A program made the position numbers and the translations under genes. The notes beneath the pieces are model-generated. The model did not search any database and was not told where the DNA came from. It saw only the letters and a program-made list of their open reading frames with translations. A stretch of 64,000 bases of DNA from the NCBI RefSeq assembly GCF_016862195.1, contig NZ_BOMM01000050.1, positions 186,001-250,000 of the forward strand. Direction: 5' to 3'. This document shows positions 17,549-26,133 of this stretch, piece after piece. Each line of letters opens with the position of its first letter. Position 1 is the stretch's first letter. Source of the DNA: Paractinoplanes ferrugineus. Its GTDB lineage: Bacteria; Actinomycetota; Actinomycetes; Mycobacteriales; Micromonosporaceae.

Positions 17549-17611
17549 ACCGGGGTGCAGGGTGAGGTGAATCGCTGCCCCCGGTGCTGCGGCGCGGTAG
17601 GTTCACTGGCA

Positions 17612-17635
17612 GGTGTGCCGGGAAGTCTGGTCGGC
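17612..17635 (+). promoter_or_regulatory. CCGGGAAG leader element, copy 3
   Basis: GGTGTGCCGGGAAGTCTGGT followed by CGGC; identical over 24 nt to copy 4. Stem GCCG/CGGC around GGAAGTCTGGT. Ends 36 nt before the nhaA GTG. CTGCC (17573-17577) and GGCAG (17607-17611) could close an upstream helix. Confidence 0.55.
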
Positions 17636-17671
17636 GATCTTTTGCCGTGCCCGTTTTCCGCAGGGAGTTTC

Positions 17672-18982
17672 GTGACAGCCACACCACCTCATCAGCCCCG
17701 TCACCTGTTCGGCCGCGGCAGCTGGCCGGAGGTCAGCCGCATCGGCGACATCCTGCGAACCGAGACCGTCGGGGGCGCGCTGCTGCTCGGCGCCGCGATC
17801 CTGGCCCTGGTCTGGGCGAACTCGCCGTGGTCAGCGCGATACCAGGACCTGATCGTGCTCACGGTCGGCCCGCACGCGCTACATCTCGATCTGACGCTGG
17901 CGCAGTGGGCGGCCGACGGGCTGCTGGCGATCTTCTTCTTCGTCGCCGGACTTGAGCTGAAACGCGAGTTCGTCGCCGGGGACCTGCGGGATCCGCGGCG
18001 TGCGGTGCTGCCGGTTGCTGCCGCGGTGGGTGGCATGGCCGTACCTGCGTTGATCTACATGGCAGTCAACACCGGCATCGCCGGTGGGTCGTTGCGCGGG
18101 TGGGCGGTGCCGACCGCCACCGACATCGCGTTCGCCCTCGCCGTGCTGGCGGTCATCTCCACACACCTGCCGGCCGCCCTGCGGACCTTCCTGCTCACCC
18201 TCGCGGTGGTCGACGACCTGCTCGCCATCCTGATCATCGCGGTGTTCTATACCAGCTCGTTGAGCCTGCTGCCGCTGGCCGCCGCCCTGGTGCCGCTAGG
18301 GCTGTTTGCGGTGCTGGTGCAGCGGCGGGTCCGCTCCTGGTGGCTGCTGCTGCCCCTGGCCGCGGCCGTCTGGACGCTGGTGCATGCCTCCGGGGTGCAC
18401 GCCACTGTCGCCGGAGTGTTGCTCGGCTTCATGGTCCCGGTGATCCGTCGCAGCCCTGGCGAGGGTCCCGGCCTGGCCGAGCACTTCGAACACCGGTGGC
18501 GTCCGGTGTCGGCAGGGTTCGCGGTGCCGGTCTTCGCGTTCTTCGCGGCCGGGGTGTCGGTCGCTGGCGCCGGTGGGCTCGGCGAGACGCTGCGCGATCC
18601 GGTCACCATCGGCATCGTGCTGGGTCTGGTGGTCGGTAAATGCGTCGGCGTGCTCGGCTCGACCTGGCTCGTGCAACGGTTTACCCGTGCCGCCCTCGGC
18701 GATGGGGTGAGCTGGTGGGACGTGCTCGGTGTGGCGCTGCTGGCGGGGATCGGGTTCACCGTGTCGCTGCTGATCGGCGAACTCGCGTTCGGCGTCGGCA
18801 GCGCCAAGGACGAGCACGCCCGGATCGGCATCCTGGCCGGATCGCTGATCTCGGCCCTGCTGGCCACGGTGGTACTCCGGGCCCGCAACCGGCACTACCG
18901 GCAACTGTGCGCGGCCGAGGCGGTCGACGCCGACGCCGACGGCATCCCCGACGTCTGGGACGACGACCCCGTGCGGCCCTGA
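17672..18982 (+). CDS. nhaA: Na+/H+ antiporter NhaA
   Basis: 436 aa, about 11-12 membrane helices. Diagnostic motifs: FFFVAGLELKREF (TM2), ATDIAFALAVLAV, and the sodium-binding VVDDLLAILIIA Asp pair of TM5. Exchanges cytoplasmic Na+ for external H+. GTG 17672 has AGGGAG at 17662-17667; the frame is open from 17555 but those residues read through the leader element. The C-terminus ends in an Asp-rich loop, DADADGIPDVWDDDP, resembling calcium-binding DxDxDG motifs and unusual for the family. Confidence 0.93.
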   Translation: MTATPPHQPRHLFGRGSWPEVSRIGDILRTETVGGALLLGAAILALVWANSPWSARYQDLIVLTVGPHALHLDLTLAQWAADGLLAIFFFVAGLELKREFVAGDLRDPRRAVLPVAAAVGGMAVPALIYMAVNTGIAGGSLRGWAVPTATDIAFALAVLAVISTHLPAALRTFLLTLAVVDDLLAILIIAVFYTSSLSLLPLAAALVPLGLFAVLVQRRVRSWWLLLPLAAAVWTLVHASGVHATVAGVLLGFMVPVIRRSPGEGPGLAEHFEHRWRPVSAGFAVPVFAFFAAGVSVAGAGGLGETLRDPVTIGIVLGLVVGKCVGVLGSTWLVQRFTRAALGDGVSWWDVLGVALLAGIGFTVSLLIGELAFGVGSAKDEHARIGILAGSLISALLATVVLRARNRHYRQLCAAEAVDADADGIPDVWDDDPVRP

Positions 18983-19033
18983 CCGACGGCGGGTCTTCCC
19001 GACCGGTGCGGGACAGGCGTACGGTGAGCGACA

Positions 19034-19057
19034 GGTGTGCCGGGAAGTCTGGTCGGC
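19034..19057 (+). promoter_or_regulatory. CCGGGAAG leader element, copy 4
   Basis: Same 24 bases as copy 3, ending 38 nt before the ABC ATPase ATG. CTTCCCG at about 18995-19001 is complementary to CGGGAAG in the element and could form an alternative pairing. Confidence 0.55.
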
Positions 19058-19095
19058 GGTCATAGATCCACGCCCGACCCGGAAGGCTTCCCGCG

Positions 19096-19989
19096 ATGAC
19101 CGATCCCGCGCTGCGCGCTGTCGACCTCACGAAACGGTACGGTCGCCTGACCGCCCTCGACACCCTGAACCTGGACGTCGTCCAGGGTGAGGTGTTCGGG
19201 TTCCTCGGCCCCAACGGCGCCGGTAAATCCACTACCATCCGCCTGCTGCTCGGCCTGGCCCGCCCGACTGCCGGGCGGGCCGAGGTGTTCGGCGTCGACG
19301 CCGCCGATGTGGCCCGCGCCCACCGCCACCTCGCCTACGTACCGGCCGACGTGGCGCTGTGGCCGCAACTGACCGGCGCCGAAATCCTGCACCTGCAGGC
19401 CCGCACCGGTCCGGGCACCGACGTGGCCTACCGCGACGAGCTCGTCGAACGCTTCGCCCTCGATCCGTCGAAACCGGCACGCACCTACTCCACGGGCAAC
19501 CGGCAGAAGATCGCCTTGATCGCCGCGTTCGCCACCCGCGCCCCGCTGCTGGTGCTCGACGAGCCGACCAGCGGCCTGGACCCGCTGATGGAACGCGAAT
19601 TCCGCACCGCGGTCCGCCAGGCCCGCGACCGCGGGCAGACCATCTTCCTGAGTTCCCACCAACTCGCCGAGGTGGAAGCCGTCTGCGGCCGGGTCGCCAT
19701 CCTGCGCGCCGGCCGGCTCGTCGACGTCTCCACGATCAGCGAACTGCGCGGCCTGCACCGGGCCGAAGTGACGATCAGCTACACCGGCACCGCACCTGAT
19801 CTGAACGTGATCCCCGGGGTCGAGGCGATCGAGCCGGCCGGCGAACACCGCCTACGGTTCACCTTGGCCGGCGATCCAGGCCCCGTATTGCAGGCGCTTG
19901 CCGCCGCGGAGGTCACCGGCCTGAGCATGCGCGAACCCAGCCTGGAGGAAATCTTCCTGGACTACTACGGGACGGAGACGGCCCGATGA
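19096..19989 (+). CDS. ABC exporter ATP-binding protein
   Basis: 297 aa. Walker A FLGPNGAGKST, signature YSTGNRQKIALIAAF, Walker B LLVLDEPTSGLD, His-switch FLSSHQ. DrrA/CcmA-like exporter class, with a C-terminal extension of about 80 residues. ATG 19096. Overlaps the permease start by ATGA (19986-19989). Preceded by leader element 4. Confidence 0.92.
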   Translation: MTDPALRAVDLTKRYGRLTALDTLNLDVVQGEVFGFLGPNGAGKSTTIRLLLGLARPTAGRAEVFGVDAADVARAHRHLAYVPADVALWPQLTGAEILHLQARTGPGTDVAYRDELVERFALDPSKPARTYSTGNRQKIALIAAFATRAPLLVLDEPTSGLDPLMEREFRTAVRQARDRGQTIFLSSHQLAEVEAVCGRVAILRAGRLVDVSTISELRGLHRAEVTISYTGTAPDLNVIPGVEAIEPAGEHRLRFTLAGDPGPVLQALAAAEVTGLSMREPSLEEIFLDYYGTETAR

Positions 19990-21623
19990 GCCTCGGCACC
20001 CTCGCCACCCCTGCGGGCTCCCGGGTGGCATCGCAGCCGTCGCCGGGCCGGGCCGTCACGTGGCTGGCCGTGCGCCAGATCCGGCGCGGTGCACTCATCG
20101 TCGTTGGACTGGCAGCAGGGATGACCGCGCTGGTCGTCGCTACCTACGCACAGGTGATGGCCGACCCAGCGGCGGCCGGAAGTCTGCAGGCTCTGGCCGG
20201 CAACCCGGCGATCCGGACGCTGTTCGGTGCCCCGATCGGTCTGGACACCGCCGGCGGCTTCACCGTGTGGCGGGTCGGCACTGTCATCGCGGTCCTGCTG
20301 GGCGCCTGGGCGATCCTGGCGACCACCCGGATCACCCGCGGTGAGGAGGACGCCGGCCGCTGGGACCTGCTGCTGTCCGGCCGTGTACCCGCCCCGGCCG
20401 TGCTGCTGCGGCATCTGATCGCCGTGATGGCGGTTGTGGCCGCCACCGCGGCCGCCATCACGGCCGTTCTGCTGTTGTCGGGCACCGCACCGGCCGGCGC
20501 GGTGCTGCACGGCACCGGGACCGGGCTGCTCGGGATGTTCTTTGCCGCGGTGGCCGCGCTGACAGCCCAAGTCTTTCCGGCCCGCTCGCCCGCGACCGGG
20601 ACGGCGGTGGCGGTGCTGGGTGCCGGTCTGCTGGCCCGCATGATCGGTGACGGGGTCACCGCACTGGGCTGGCTGCACTGGCTGTCGCCGTTCGGGCTGC
20701 TGTCGCTCACCGGGCCCTACGTCCACAACCGTGTCTCCCCGCTGCTGGTGCTGGCCGCCGCGACCGCGCTCCTCACGGTGCTGGCCCTGGCTATCGCCCG
20801 CCGTCGCGACGTTCGCGACGGACTTCTGCCCGCAGCGGCCGGGCGGCGTCCACGAACCCTGCTGCTGGCGGGTGTGACGACGTTCGCGGTGGGCCGGGTG
20901 CTGCGGCCGCTGACCGGGTGGATGCTCGGGATCGGTGCCTACTACCTGCTGATCGGCCTGACCGCTGTGTCGGTCACCGACTTCCTGCGCGACAACCCGG
21001 CCATGGCCGGCAAGGCGTCACAGGCCGGCTTCCAAGGATTGGGCAGCATCGCCGGGTTCGCCGCGACGCTGTTCGCGATCCTCGCCATACCCGTCGGAGG
21101 CTTCGTCACCGTCCGGATGACCGCGTTCGTGGCGGCCGAGTCCGACCGGCGGCTCACCTTGCTGGCGAGTCAGCCGATCACCCGGCTCCGACTGATCGGC
21201 GCCGAGATCGCCGTCACCGCCGCTGCCGCGGCGGTCCTGGTCACCGGCGCGGGCCTGGCGACCTGGCTCGGCGTCACCGCCATCGGTGGTGAGCTGGCCG
21301 TGACCGATGCCCTGCGCGGTACGTGGAACGTGTTGCCGATGGTGCTGCTCAGCCTCGGCGCGGCGGCGTTCGCGATCGGCTGGGCGCCGCGCTGGACCGG
21401 GCTTCTCGGTGGGCTTCCTACCGTCGGCGGGTTCCTGCTGCTGGTCATCGCCGAGAGCATCGCAGCACCGGACTGGCTTCACGACATCTCACCGTTCGCT
21501 CACCTGGCGCCCGTACCACTCACTGAGGCCAGCCTGACGGATTCAGCCGTCATGCTGGCGCTCGCCGCGCTCCTGACCGGGCTCGGCATCGGCGCCTATC
21601 ACCGCCGCGATCTGCTGTCCTAG
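19986..21623 (+). CDS. ABC exporter permease (ABC-2-like, 545 aa)
   Basis: Twelve or so hydrophobic segments in two homologous halves (about 30-260 and 290-545), each with a periplasmic loop after its first TM (EEDAGRWDLLLSGRV in the first half, AESDRRLTLLASQPI in the second). This is the fused-permease form of ABC-2 exporters, paired with one ATPase. Substrate unknown. Start overlaps the ATPase stop. Its 3' end overlaps the convergent hypothetical frame by about 80 bp. Confidence 0.88.
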   Translation: MSLGTLATPAGSRVASQPSPGRAVTWLAVRQIRRGALIVVGLAAGMTALVVATYAQVMADPAAAGSLQALAGNPAIRTLFGAPIGLDTAGGFTVWRVGTVIAVLLGAWAILATTRITRGEEDAGRWDLLLSGRVPAPAVLLRHLIAVMAVVAATAAAITAVLLLSGTAPAGAVLHGTGTGLLGMFFAAVAALTAQVFPARSPATGTAVAVLGAGLLARMIGDGVTALGWLHWLSPFGLLSLTGPYVHNRVSPLLVLAAATALLTVLALAIARRRDVRDGLLPAAAGRRPRTLLLAGVTTFAVGRVLRPLTGWMLGIGAYYLLIGLTAVSVTDFLRDNPAMAGKASQAGFQGLGSIAGFAATLFAILAIPVGGFVTVRMTAFVAAESDRRLTLLASQPITRLRLIGAEIAVTAAAAAVLVTGAGLATWLGVTAIGGELAVTDALRGTWNVLPMVLLSLGAAAFAIGWAPRWTGLLGGLPTVGGFLLLVIAESIAAPDWLHDISPFAHLAPVPLTEASLTDSAVMLALAALLTGLGIGAYHRRDLLS

Positions 21624-22358
21624 CTGCAGCACGTTCGTCGGTGTACCGGGGCCGTAGACGCTGACGACGCCGCACCTACGGCGATACCCCGAGCGCCGCC
21701 AAAGCCCGACCGCCTCGTCGACCGGCGGACCCCTCGCCTGGAGGCGGTGCTGCCGCGTTCGCAGTACCGGTTGCCACAGCGAGAAAGAACACCAGCCCGA
21801 ACCAGGCCGGCCGGGCCATTCCTGGCATTGCCGAGGTTGATCGAAAATTATGCGGCCCGCCTCGTCGAAAGAACTTCTAGCCAGTCGCCGCAGTTGGTCC
21901 TCGTTGAGCGCAACAATGTCCTGGAGGACTTGGAGAAGATCAGAGCCGTGATGGCCGGGCCAGTCTGCGGAGTCCAAGTTGTTGAACGCGTGCACGTCGA
22001 GGTGGTTCGAGATCGGTGCTTCTGCCATCTCTGCGGCCTCATACTGTGGGTATTCGCCCGCGGTCTCGCCGGTCAGTAGCCAGGCAAGCTGAAGAAGGTT
22101 GAGAGCTCCACCGTCGATGCCCGGTGTGTCGTTTGAAATCGTGTTCTGCAGCTGACGGTAGAGCGGGCCCGTCTCCTTGTCATCGTTGCGTACGGCCGTT
22201 GCGGTGGCTGTCAGGAGGCTACGCATTTCCGGCGACAGCTGCTTGTCGTAGATGCCACGACAGCGGGCCATCAACGCATACATCACTTTGCGGTAGGTTT
22301 CGTAAGGAAGGTTTTTGAGCTTTTCGATCACCGCGAGTTGCAGTTGCAAGAGTTGCAT
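21543..22358 (-). CDS. Hypothetical protein, mostly helical
   Basis: 271 aa as read. The first about 170 residues look genuine (ETYRKVMYALMARCRGIYDK, LLQVLQDIVALNEDQLRRLARSSF), with visibly lower GC than the neighbours. The last about 90 residues are Gly/Arg-rich, run antisense into the ABC permease, and suggest a lost stop or frameshift near 21800. ATG 22358 lacks a good ribosome-binding site (GGAGG lies 17 bases away). No family recognised. Confidence 0.45.
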   Translation of the reverse strand: MQLLQLQLAVIEKLKNLPYETYRKVMYALMARCRGIYDKQLSPEMRSLLTATATAVRNDDKETGPLYRQLQNTISNDTPGIDGGALNLLQLAWLLTGETAGEYPQYEAAEMAEAPISNHLDVHAFNNLDSADWPGHHGSDLLQVLQDIVALNEDQLRRLARSSFDEAGRIIFDQPRQCQEWPGRPGSGWCSFSLWQPVLRTRQHRLQARGPPVDEAVGLWRRSGYRRRCGVVSVYGPGTPTNVLQLGQQIAAVIGADAEPGQERGERQHDG

Positions 22359-22781
22359 CAGTAAGGGAACCCCGACCTCCGGCGCCCCGTGCGCCTCGTC
22401 CTGAGCTGATTCGCGATCTACTTAATCCTTCTGCATCACCATTAGCCGAAGCTCGTGACATCAAACTCAGTTGAGCCCTTTTTGCCGTAAATTCCTTACG
22501 GATTTCAGTCTTTTCGCCGGTGATAGCTTCGCGTTCTTCGTAGCCCCAGTCACCGGCGTGTACGGAGACGTGCGGCTCGCCGATGAATTCCGTCAAATCC
22601 TTCCCGCAATCCTCTCTGCATACGGCGCTTGATCCTATTACACGGGTCAGATCGGATTCGGTCTGCCGCGGGCTCGTCAGCGGCGGCTTGCGCGGCTCGA
22701 ACCTTGACGACTATCTCGACCGCGAAGCGGTTCGAGAGCTGTTGCCGGACGCACGGCGTCGCGTGATCACCGCAGCGATCG
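22359..22781. other. No confident gene
   Basis: About 420 bp, AT-richer than the surroundings. A minus-strand frame from 22596 (TTG) begins plausibly with MTEFIGEPHVSVHAGDWGYE but soon becomes low-complexity and overlaps the 22358 gene in another frame. It may be the broken 5' part of that gene. Confidence 0.35.
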
Positions 22782-23438
22782 TCAAGGTTGATCCACACGC
22801 GCGGGGTTGTCGCTGACGGATTCGACGATGTCGCCGGCGGCACGGATGACGTCGAGGAAACGCCGGAACACCGGCCACGGAAGTGTCCATTGGCCATGCA
22901 TGGTCAGCGTCACGTGGTCGCTGGGCAGCGGGATGAAGGGGCGGCTGTCCGGGGACGCGTCAGGGATGCGGACGGCGATGTAGTTCTCGGCCACGCCCGC
23001 TTCCACTTCATACAGTTCGTAGCACCACGAATCATCGTGGTGGAAGTGATTGACCTCGAACTGATGGGTTCCATAGGTCCAGGCATTGAGTGTCAGCGGA
23101 AGTGTCATGGCCTCGGCCGACAGGTCACGTGCCTCGTCGACCAGGTCACCACTGGAGTCGAGCACGCGCATCAGCTTCTCCAGGATCGGCCATGGCAGAG
23201 TGCCGCCGCCTGAATGAATGACGACGTGCTCTGCCCGCCTCGGCGTGAAGGGACCGATGGGTGTCGCGTCTGGAATTGAGATAGAGAGGTAGGGGCCGGT
23301 GCCGGGAGGTCCCGTAAGACCCATCAGCTCGTACTGCCAGGCATCGTCGGGCAGTCTGTATCCCGAGGAGACCTCGTACAACTTGCCGTCATGGGACCAG
23401 ATCTCCATCGCTGGATGATCGCAGTTTCCGAACATCAT
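22782..23438 (-). CDS. Hypothetical protein with an internal duplication
   Basis: 218 aa in two similar halves. Each half reads: aromatic start (WSHDGKLYEV / WTYGTHQFEV), DDAWQYEL / DDSWCYEL, YLSISIPDA / YIAVRIPDA, then HVVIHSGGGTLPWPILEKLM / HVTLTMHGQWTLPWPVFRRF and a closing helix with SSGDLV / AAGDIV. The mixed beta pattern followed by a helix suggests two copies of one small domain. No known family recognised. ATG 23438 or the later ATG at 23408 could be the start; no strong Shine-Dalgarno. Confidence 0.65.
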   Translation of the reverse strand: MMFGNCDHPAMEIWSHDGKLYEVSSGYRLPDDAWQYELMGLTGPPGTGPYLSISIPDATPIGPFTPRRAEHVVIHSGGGTLPWPILEKLMRVLDSSGDLVDEARDLSAEAMTLPLTLNAWTYGTHQFEVNHFHHDDSWCYELYEVEAGVAENYIAVRIPDASPDSRPFIPLPSDHVTLTMHGQWTLPWPVFRRFLDVIRAAGDIVESVSDNPARVDQP

Positions 23439-23832
23439 GCCGAGTGATATCCGACTTGGCCGGCCCGAAGGTCCGATGCCGGTCGGTACCGAGCGGTTCT
23501 ACGACCGCGCTTGCGCGGCGCCTTCAGCAACCGACCAACGCACGTGGCTTGACCAGCGGTCAAGGCGAGCCACCGCGGGCGCTGCTTGACTCTTGTGGCC
23601 CCCAGGAACGCGCAGAAGGCTGGCTCAAGATCCGGACCAGCCTTCTCACCTGCGAAACACTATGTCGAGAAGCACGCCCGTTTGTTTCATGGCGAGGATC
23701 CGGGCGGAGCTCGCGGTGGATGCCGGTTCCATGGCAGACGGCCGAGGGACGAGAGCGCCGGCCTGTACCGCGCCAGAAGTCGTCGCACATCCGGTGAGCT
23801 GGGATTTCCCGTTTCACGTCGAGATCATCAGT
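23439..23832. other. No confident gene
   Basis: About 390 bp between the duplicated hypothetical gene and the transposase scrap. Only short overlapping frames with poor codon bias. Another stretch, 23966-24118, is likewise empty and ends at the convergent stop of the MacB-like permease. Confidence 0.4.
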
Positions 23833-23965
23833 ATGCTGGTTCGACTGGTCTACTTGATGATGATCAGGCTGGTCGGTGCTCTCGGGTCGTCATTGCGATG
23901 GACGCCCCGGTACGACGCCGAAAGGCCTCGGCGGCGTGCTCAACGAGTACCACCGGGCATCCTGA
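23833..23965 (+). pseudogene. Integrase-core transposase, collapsed remnant
   Basis: The start MLVRLVYLMMIRLVG matches the N-terminus typical of actinobacterial rve-type transposases. It runs straight into the C-terminal signature VIAMDAPVRRRK, then after a +1 shift GLGGVLNEYHRAS and a stop at 23963. Roughly 300 central codons including the DDE core are gone. A deletion derivative with no activity. Confidence 0.65.
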
Positions 23966-24118
23966 AACGATCGTCAAAACGCCAGCTCACAGCCATGCCC
24001 AGGGCATTGGCACGGTACAGGCTGATGCCGTTGATCCGCTCGATCGGCACGGCCTCTCCCTCGGTTCTCGGACGGTTCGCAGATCCCGGTCGGTTCACCG
24101 ATCGGGCGGCGCCCGGTT

Positions 24119-25321
24119 TCAGACAGTTCGCAGAGCCTCGGTGGGCGGCATCCGGGCCGCCCGCAGCGCCGGGATCAGGCCCGCGATGACACCGATGGCC
24201 ACCGCCGCAAGCACCCCGCCGATCCAGGCCTCAGGCGGGATGACCACCGCCCAGTTCTTGCTGAGCGCGTAGACAACGGTGGCCAGCGCGCCGCAACCGA
24301 CCCCCGCCGCGCCGCCCAGCACCGCCAGAAGAATCGCCTCCATCAAGAACTGGATGCGGATGTGGCCCCGGGTCGCACCGAGCGCCCGGCGCAACCCGAT
24401 CTCGCCCCGGCGTTCGAGCACGGAGATGACCATGGTGTTCGCCACGCCGACGCCACCGACGAGCAACGCCACCGCCCCCAGCCCGAGGAACAGCCCGTTG
24501 AGCGCGGACTGGGCCGCGGCCCGTACGACCAGGGCGTCGGACGGATTTCCGACGGTGACCTGGCTCGGGTTCTGCGGATTGGCCGTGGCGGCGAGCACCG
24601 AGTGCACGTCCTGCACCTGATCGGTGGCCGACCGGACGTAGATCGTCGAGGGATGCCCGGCGAAGCCGAGGTACTTCTCGGCGGCCGGGTACCCGATCAG
24701 GACGGAGTCGTCGATCTCGGGCGCCAACGTCGCCGGGCCGAGGATGCCCACGACGTAGAACCACTGGTCGGTGACCCAGATCCGCTGCCCGGTGTAGACG
24801 CGGTTCATGCCGAGGCGCTGCGCCGCGATCCAGCCAAGCACGACGGTCGGCTCCTGAGCCGTGGCCTGATCGAGGAACTTGCCCTTCACGACTTCGGTAC
24901 GCAGTGTCTGGGGCAGTTTCAGACTGGTCGCCTGGACGGTGAGGGCGTTGGTGTTCACGTCCGGGATGAGCGGACTGCGGTAGGCGTCGGCCGTGGTCAC
25001 CTCGCCGGTGCTCTCCACCTCCTCCACCGGACCGATCCGGCTGATCATCGAGGGTGCTGTCTTGGGAAGGGCGACCTCGGCGCCGGAGATGTCCTTGCCG
25101 GTGGTGACGGTCAGCATGTTCGTACCGAGCTTGTCGATCTGGGCCAGCAGTCCGGCCTGGGAGGAGGCCGAGAGACCGAGCACCGCCACGATGGACGCCA
25201 CGCCGATCGCGATCCCGAGCGCCGACAGCGCCGCCCGCAACCGGCGGGTACGCAGGCCGACGCTGGAAATCCGCGCCAGGTCGGAGGGCCGCAGCCGCCC
25301 GGGGGCGAGGGTAGTGGTCAC
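24119..25321 (-). CDS. MacB-like ABC transporter permease (FtsX domain)
   Basis: 400 aa. TM1 at about residues 30-52 (LSALGIAIGVASIVAVLGL), a large extracytoplasmic MacB_PCD domain (55-270), then the FtsX domain with three TMs (about 285-390), including LGLGAVALLVGGVGVANTMVISVLERRGEIGLRRALGA. Such proteins do mechanotransmission rather than classical channel transport. Start ATG 25321 overlaps the ATPase stop by four bases. Last gene of a minus-strand operon with ATPase, adaptor and lipoprotein. Confidence 0.92.
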   Translation of the reverse strand: MTTTLAPGRLRPSDLARISSVGLRTRRLRAALSALGIAIGVASIVAVLGLSASSQAGLLAQIDKLGTNMLTVTTGKDISGAEVALPKTAPSMISRIGPVEEVESTGEVTTADAYRSPLIPDVNTNALTVQATSLKLPQTLRTEVVKGKFLDQATAQEPTVVLGWIAAQRLGMNRVYTGQRIWVTDQWFYVVGILGPATLAPEIDDSVLIGYPAAEKYLGFAGHPSTIYVRSATDQVQDVHSVLAATANPQNPSQVTVGNPSDALVVRAAAQSALNGLFLGLGAVALLVGGVGVANTMVISVLERRGEIGLRRALGATRGHIRIQFLMEAILLAVLGGAAGVGCGALATVVYALSKNWAVVIPPEAWIGGVLAAVAIGVIAGLIPALRAARMPPTEALRTV

Positions 25322-26133
25322 GATTGCGCCCTTTCACTGAGTGGAGACCAGGTGGTCGAGCCGCTCGCGTCGGGGGCCTGGCTGACGTCGGATACGACCC
25401 GGCCGTCCAGCACCTCGATGCGCCGGGGAAGCCGGGCTGCCAGCTCGCGATCGTGGGTGATGACCAGGATCGTGGCGCCCTCGGCGTTGAGGTCCCTGAT
25501 CAGCGCGAAGATGGCCGCGCTGTTCCTGCTGTCGAGATTGCCGGTCGGTTCGTCGGCCAGCACGATCGCCGGGCGCCCGACCAACGCACGGGCGATGGCC
25601 ACCCGCTGGCGCTCGCCACCGGAGAGCTTGGCGGGGATGTGCCCGGCACGGTCGGCCAGGCCCACCCGTCGCAGCGCTTCGGCGGCCGCGCGGCGGCGCA
25701 GCGCGCGCGGGACCCCGGCATAGAGCAGCCCGTCGGCGACGTTCTCCAGAGCTGTGGTGTGCTCGGCCAGGGAGAACTGCTGGAAGACGAAACCGATTGT
25801 GGTGGCCCGCAGCCGGGAGAGGTTGCGGTCGCTCATCTCGGCGACGTCCTCGCCGGTGATGCGGACGATGCCACTGGTCGGACGGTCGAGGGTGCCGATG
25901 ACGTTGAGCAGAGTGGACTTGCCGGAGCCGGACGGCCCCACGATTGCGACCAGCTCACCTCGGTTGATCGTGAAACTGACGCCGCGCAGCGCCGCCACCG
26001 GGGAGTCGCCCGGGTACAGCTTGCTGACCGATTCGAGTTGCAGGACCGGCTCGGCCCCCTCCCCGCTCCCCCGGCCGGTGTCCGGGCGGGCGCCGTCCGT
26101 CACGGCCGTCCGGTGTTCGGTGTGGTCGATCAT
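25318..26133 (-). CDS. MacB/LolD-type ABC ATPase
   Basis: 271 aa. Walker A GPSGSGKST, signature LSGGERQRV, Walker B IVLADEPTGNLD, switch ITHDRELA. The N-terminal about 30 residues are a nonconserved acidic tail. ATGA overlaps at both ends couple it to adaptor and permease. Powers the FtsX-type permease 24119-25321. Confidence 0.93.
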   Translation of the reverse strand: MIDHTEHRTAVTDGARPDTGRGSGEGAEPVLQLESVSKLYPGDSPVAALRGVSFTINRGELVAIVGPSGSGKSTLLNVIGTLDRPTSGIVRITGEDVAEMSDRNLSRLRATTIGFVFQQFSLAEHTTALENVADGLLYAGVPRALRRRAAAEALRRVGLADRAGHIPAKLSGGERQRVAIARALVGRPAIVLADEPTGNLDSRNSAAIFALIRDLNAEGATILVITHDRELAARLPRRIEVLDGRVVSDVSQAPDASGSTTWSPLSERAQS

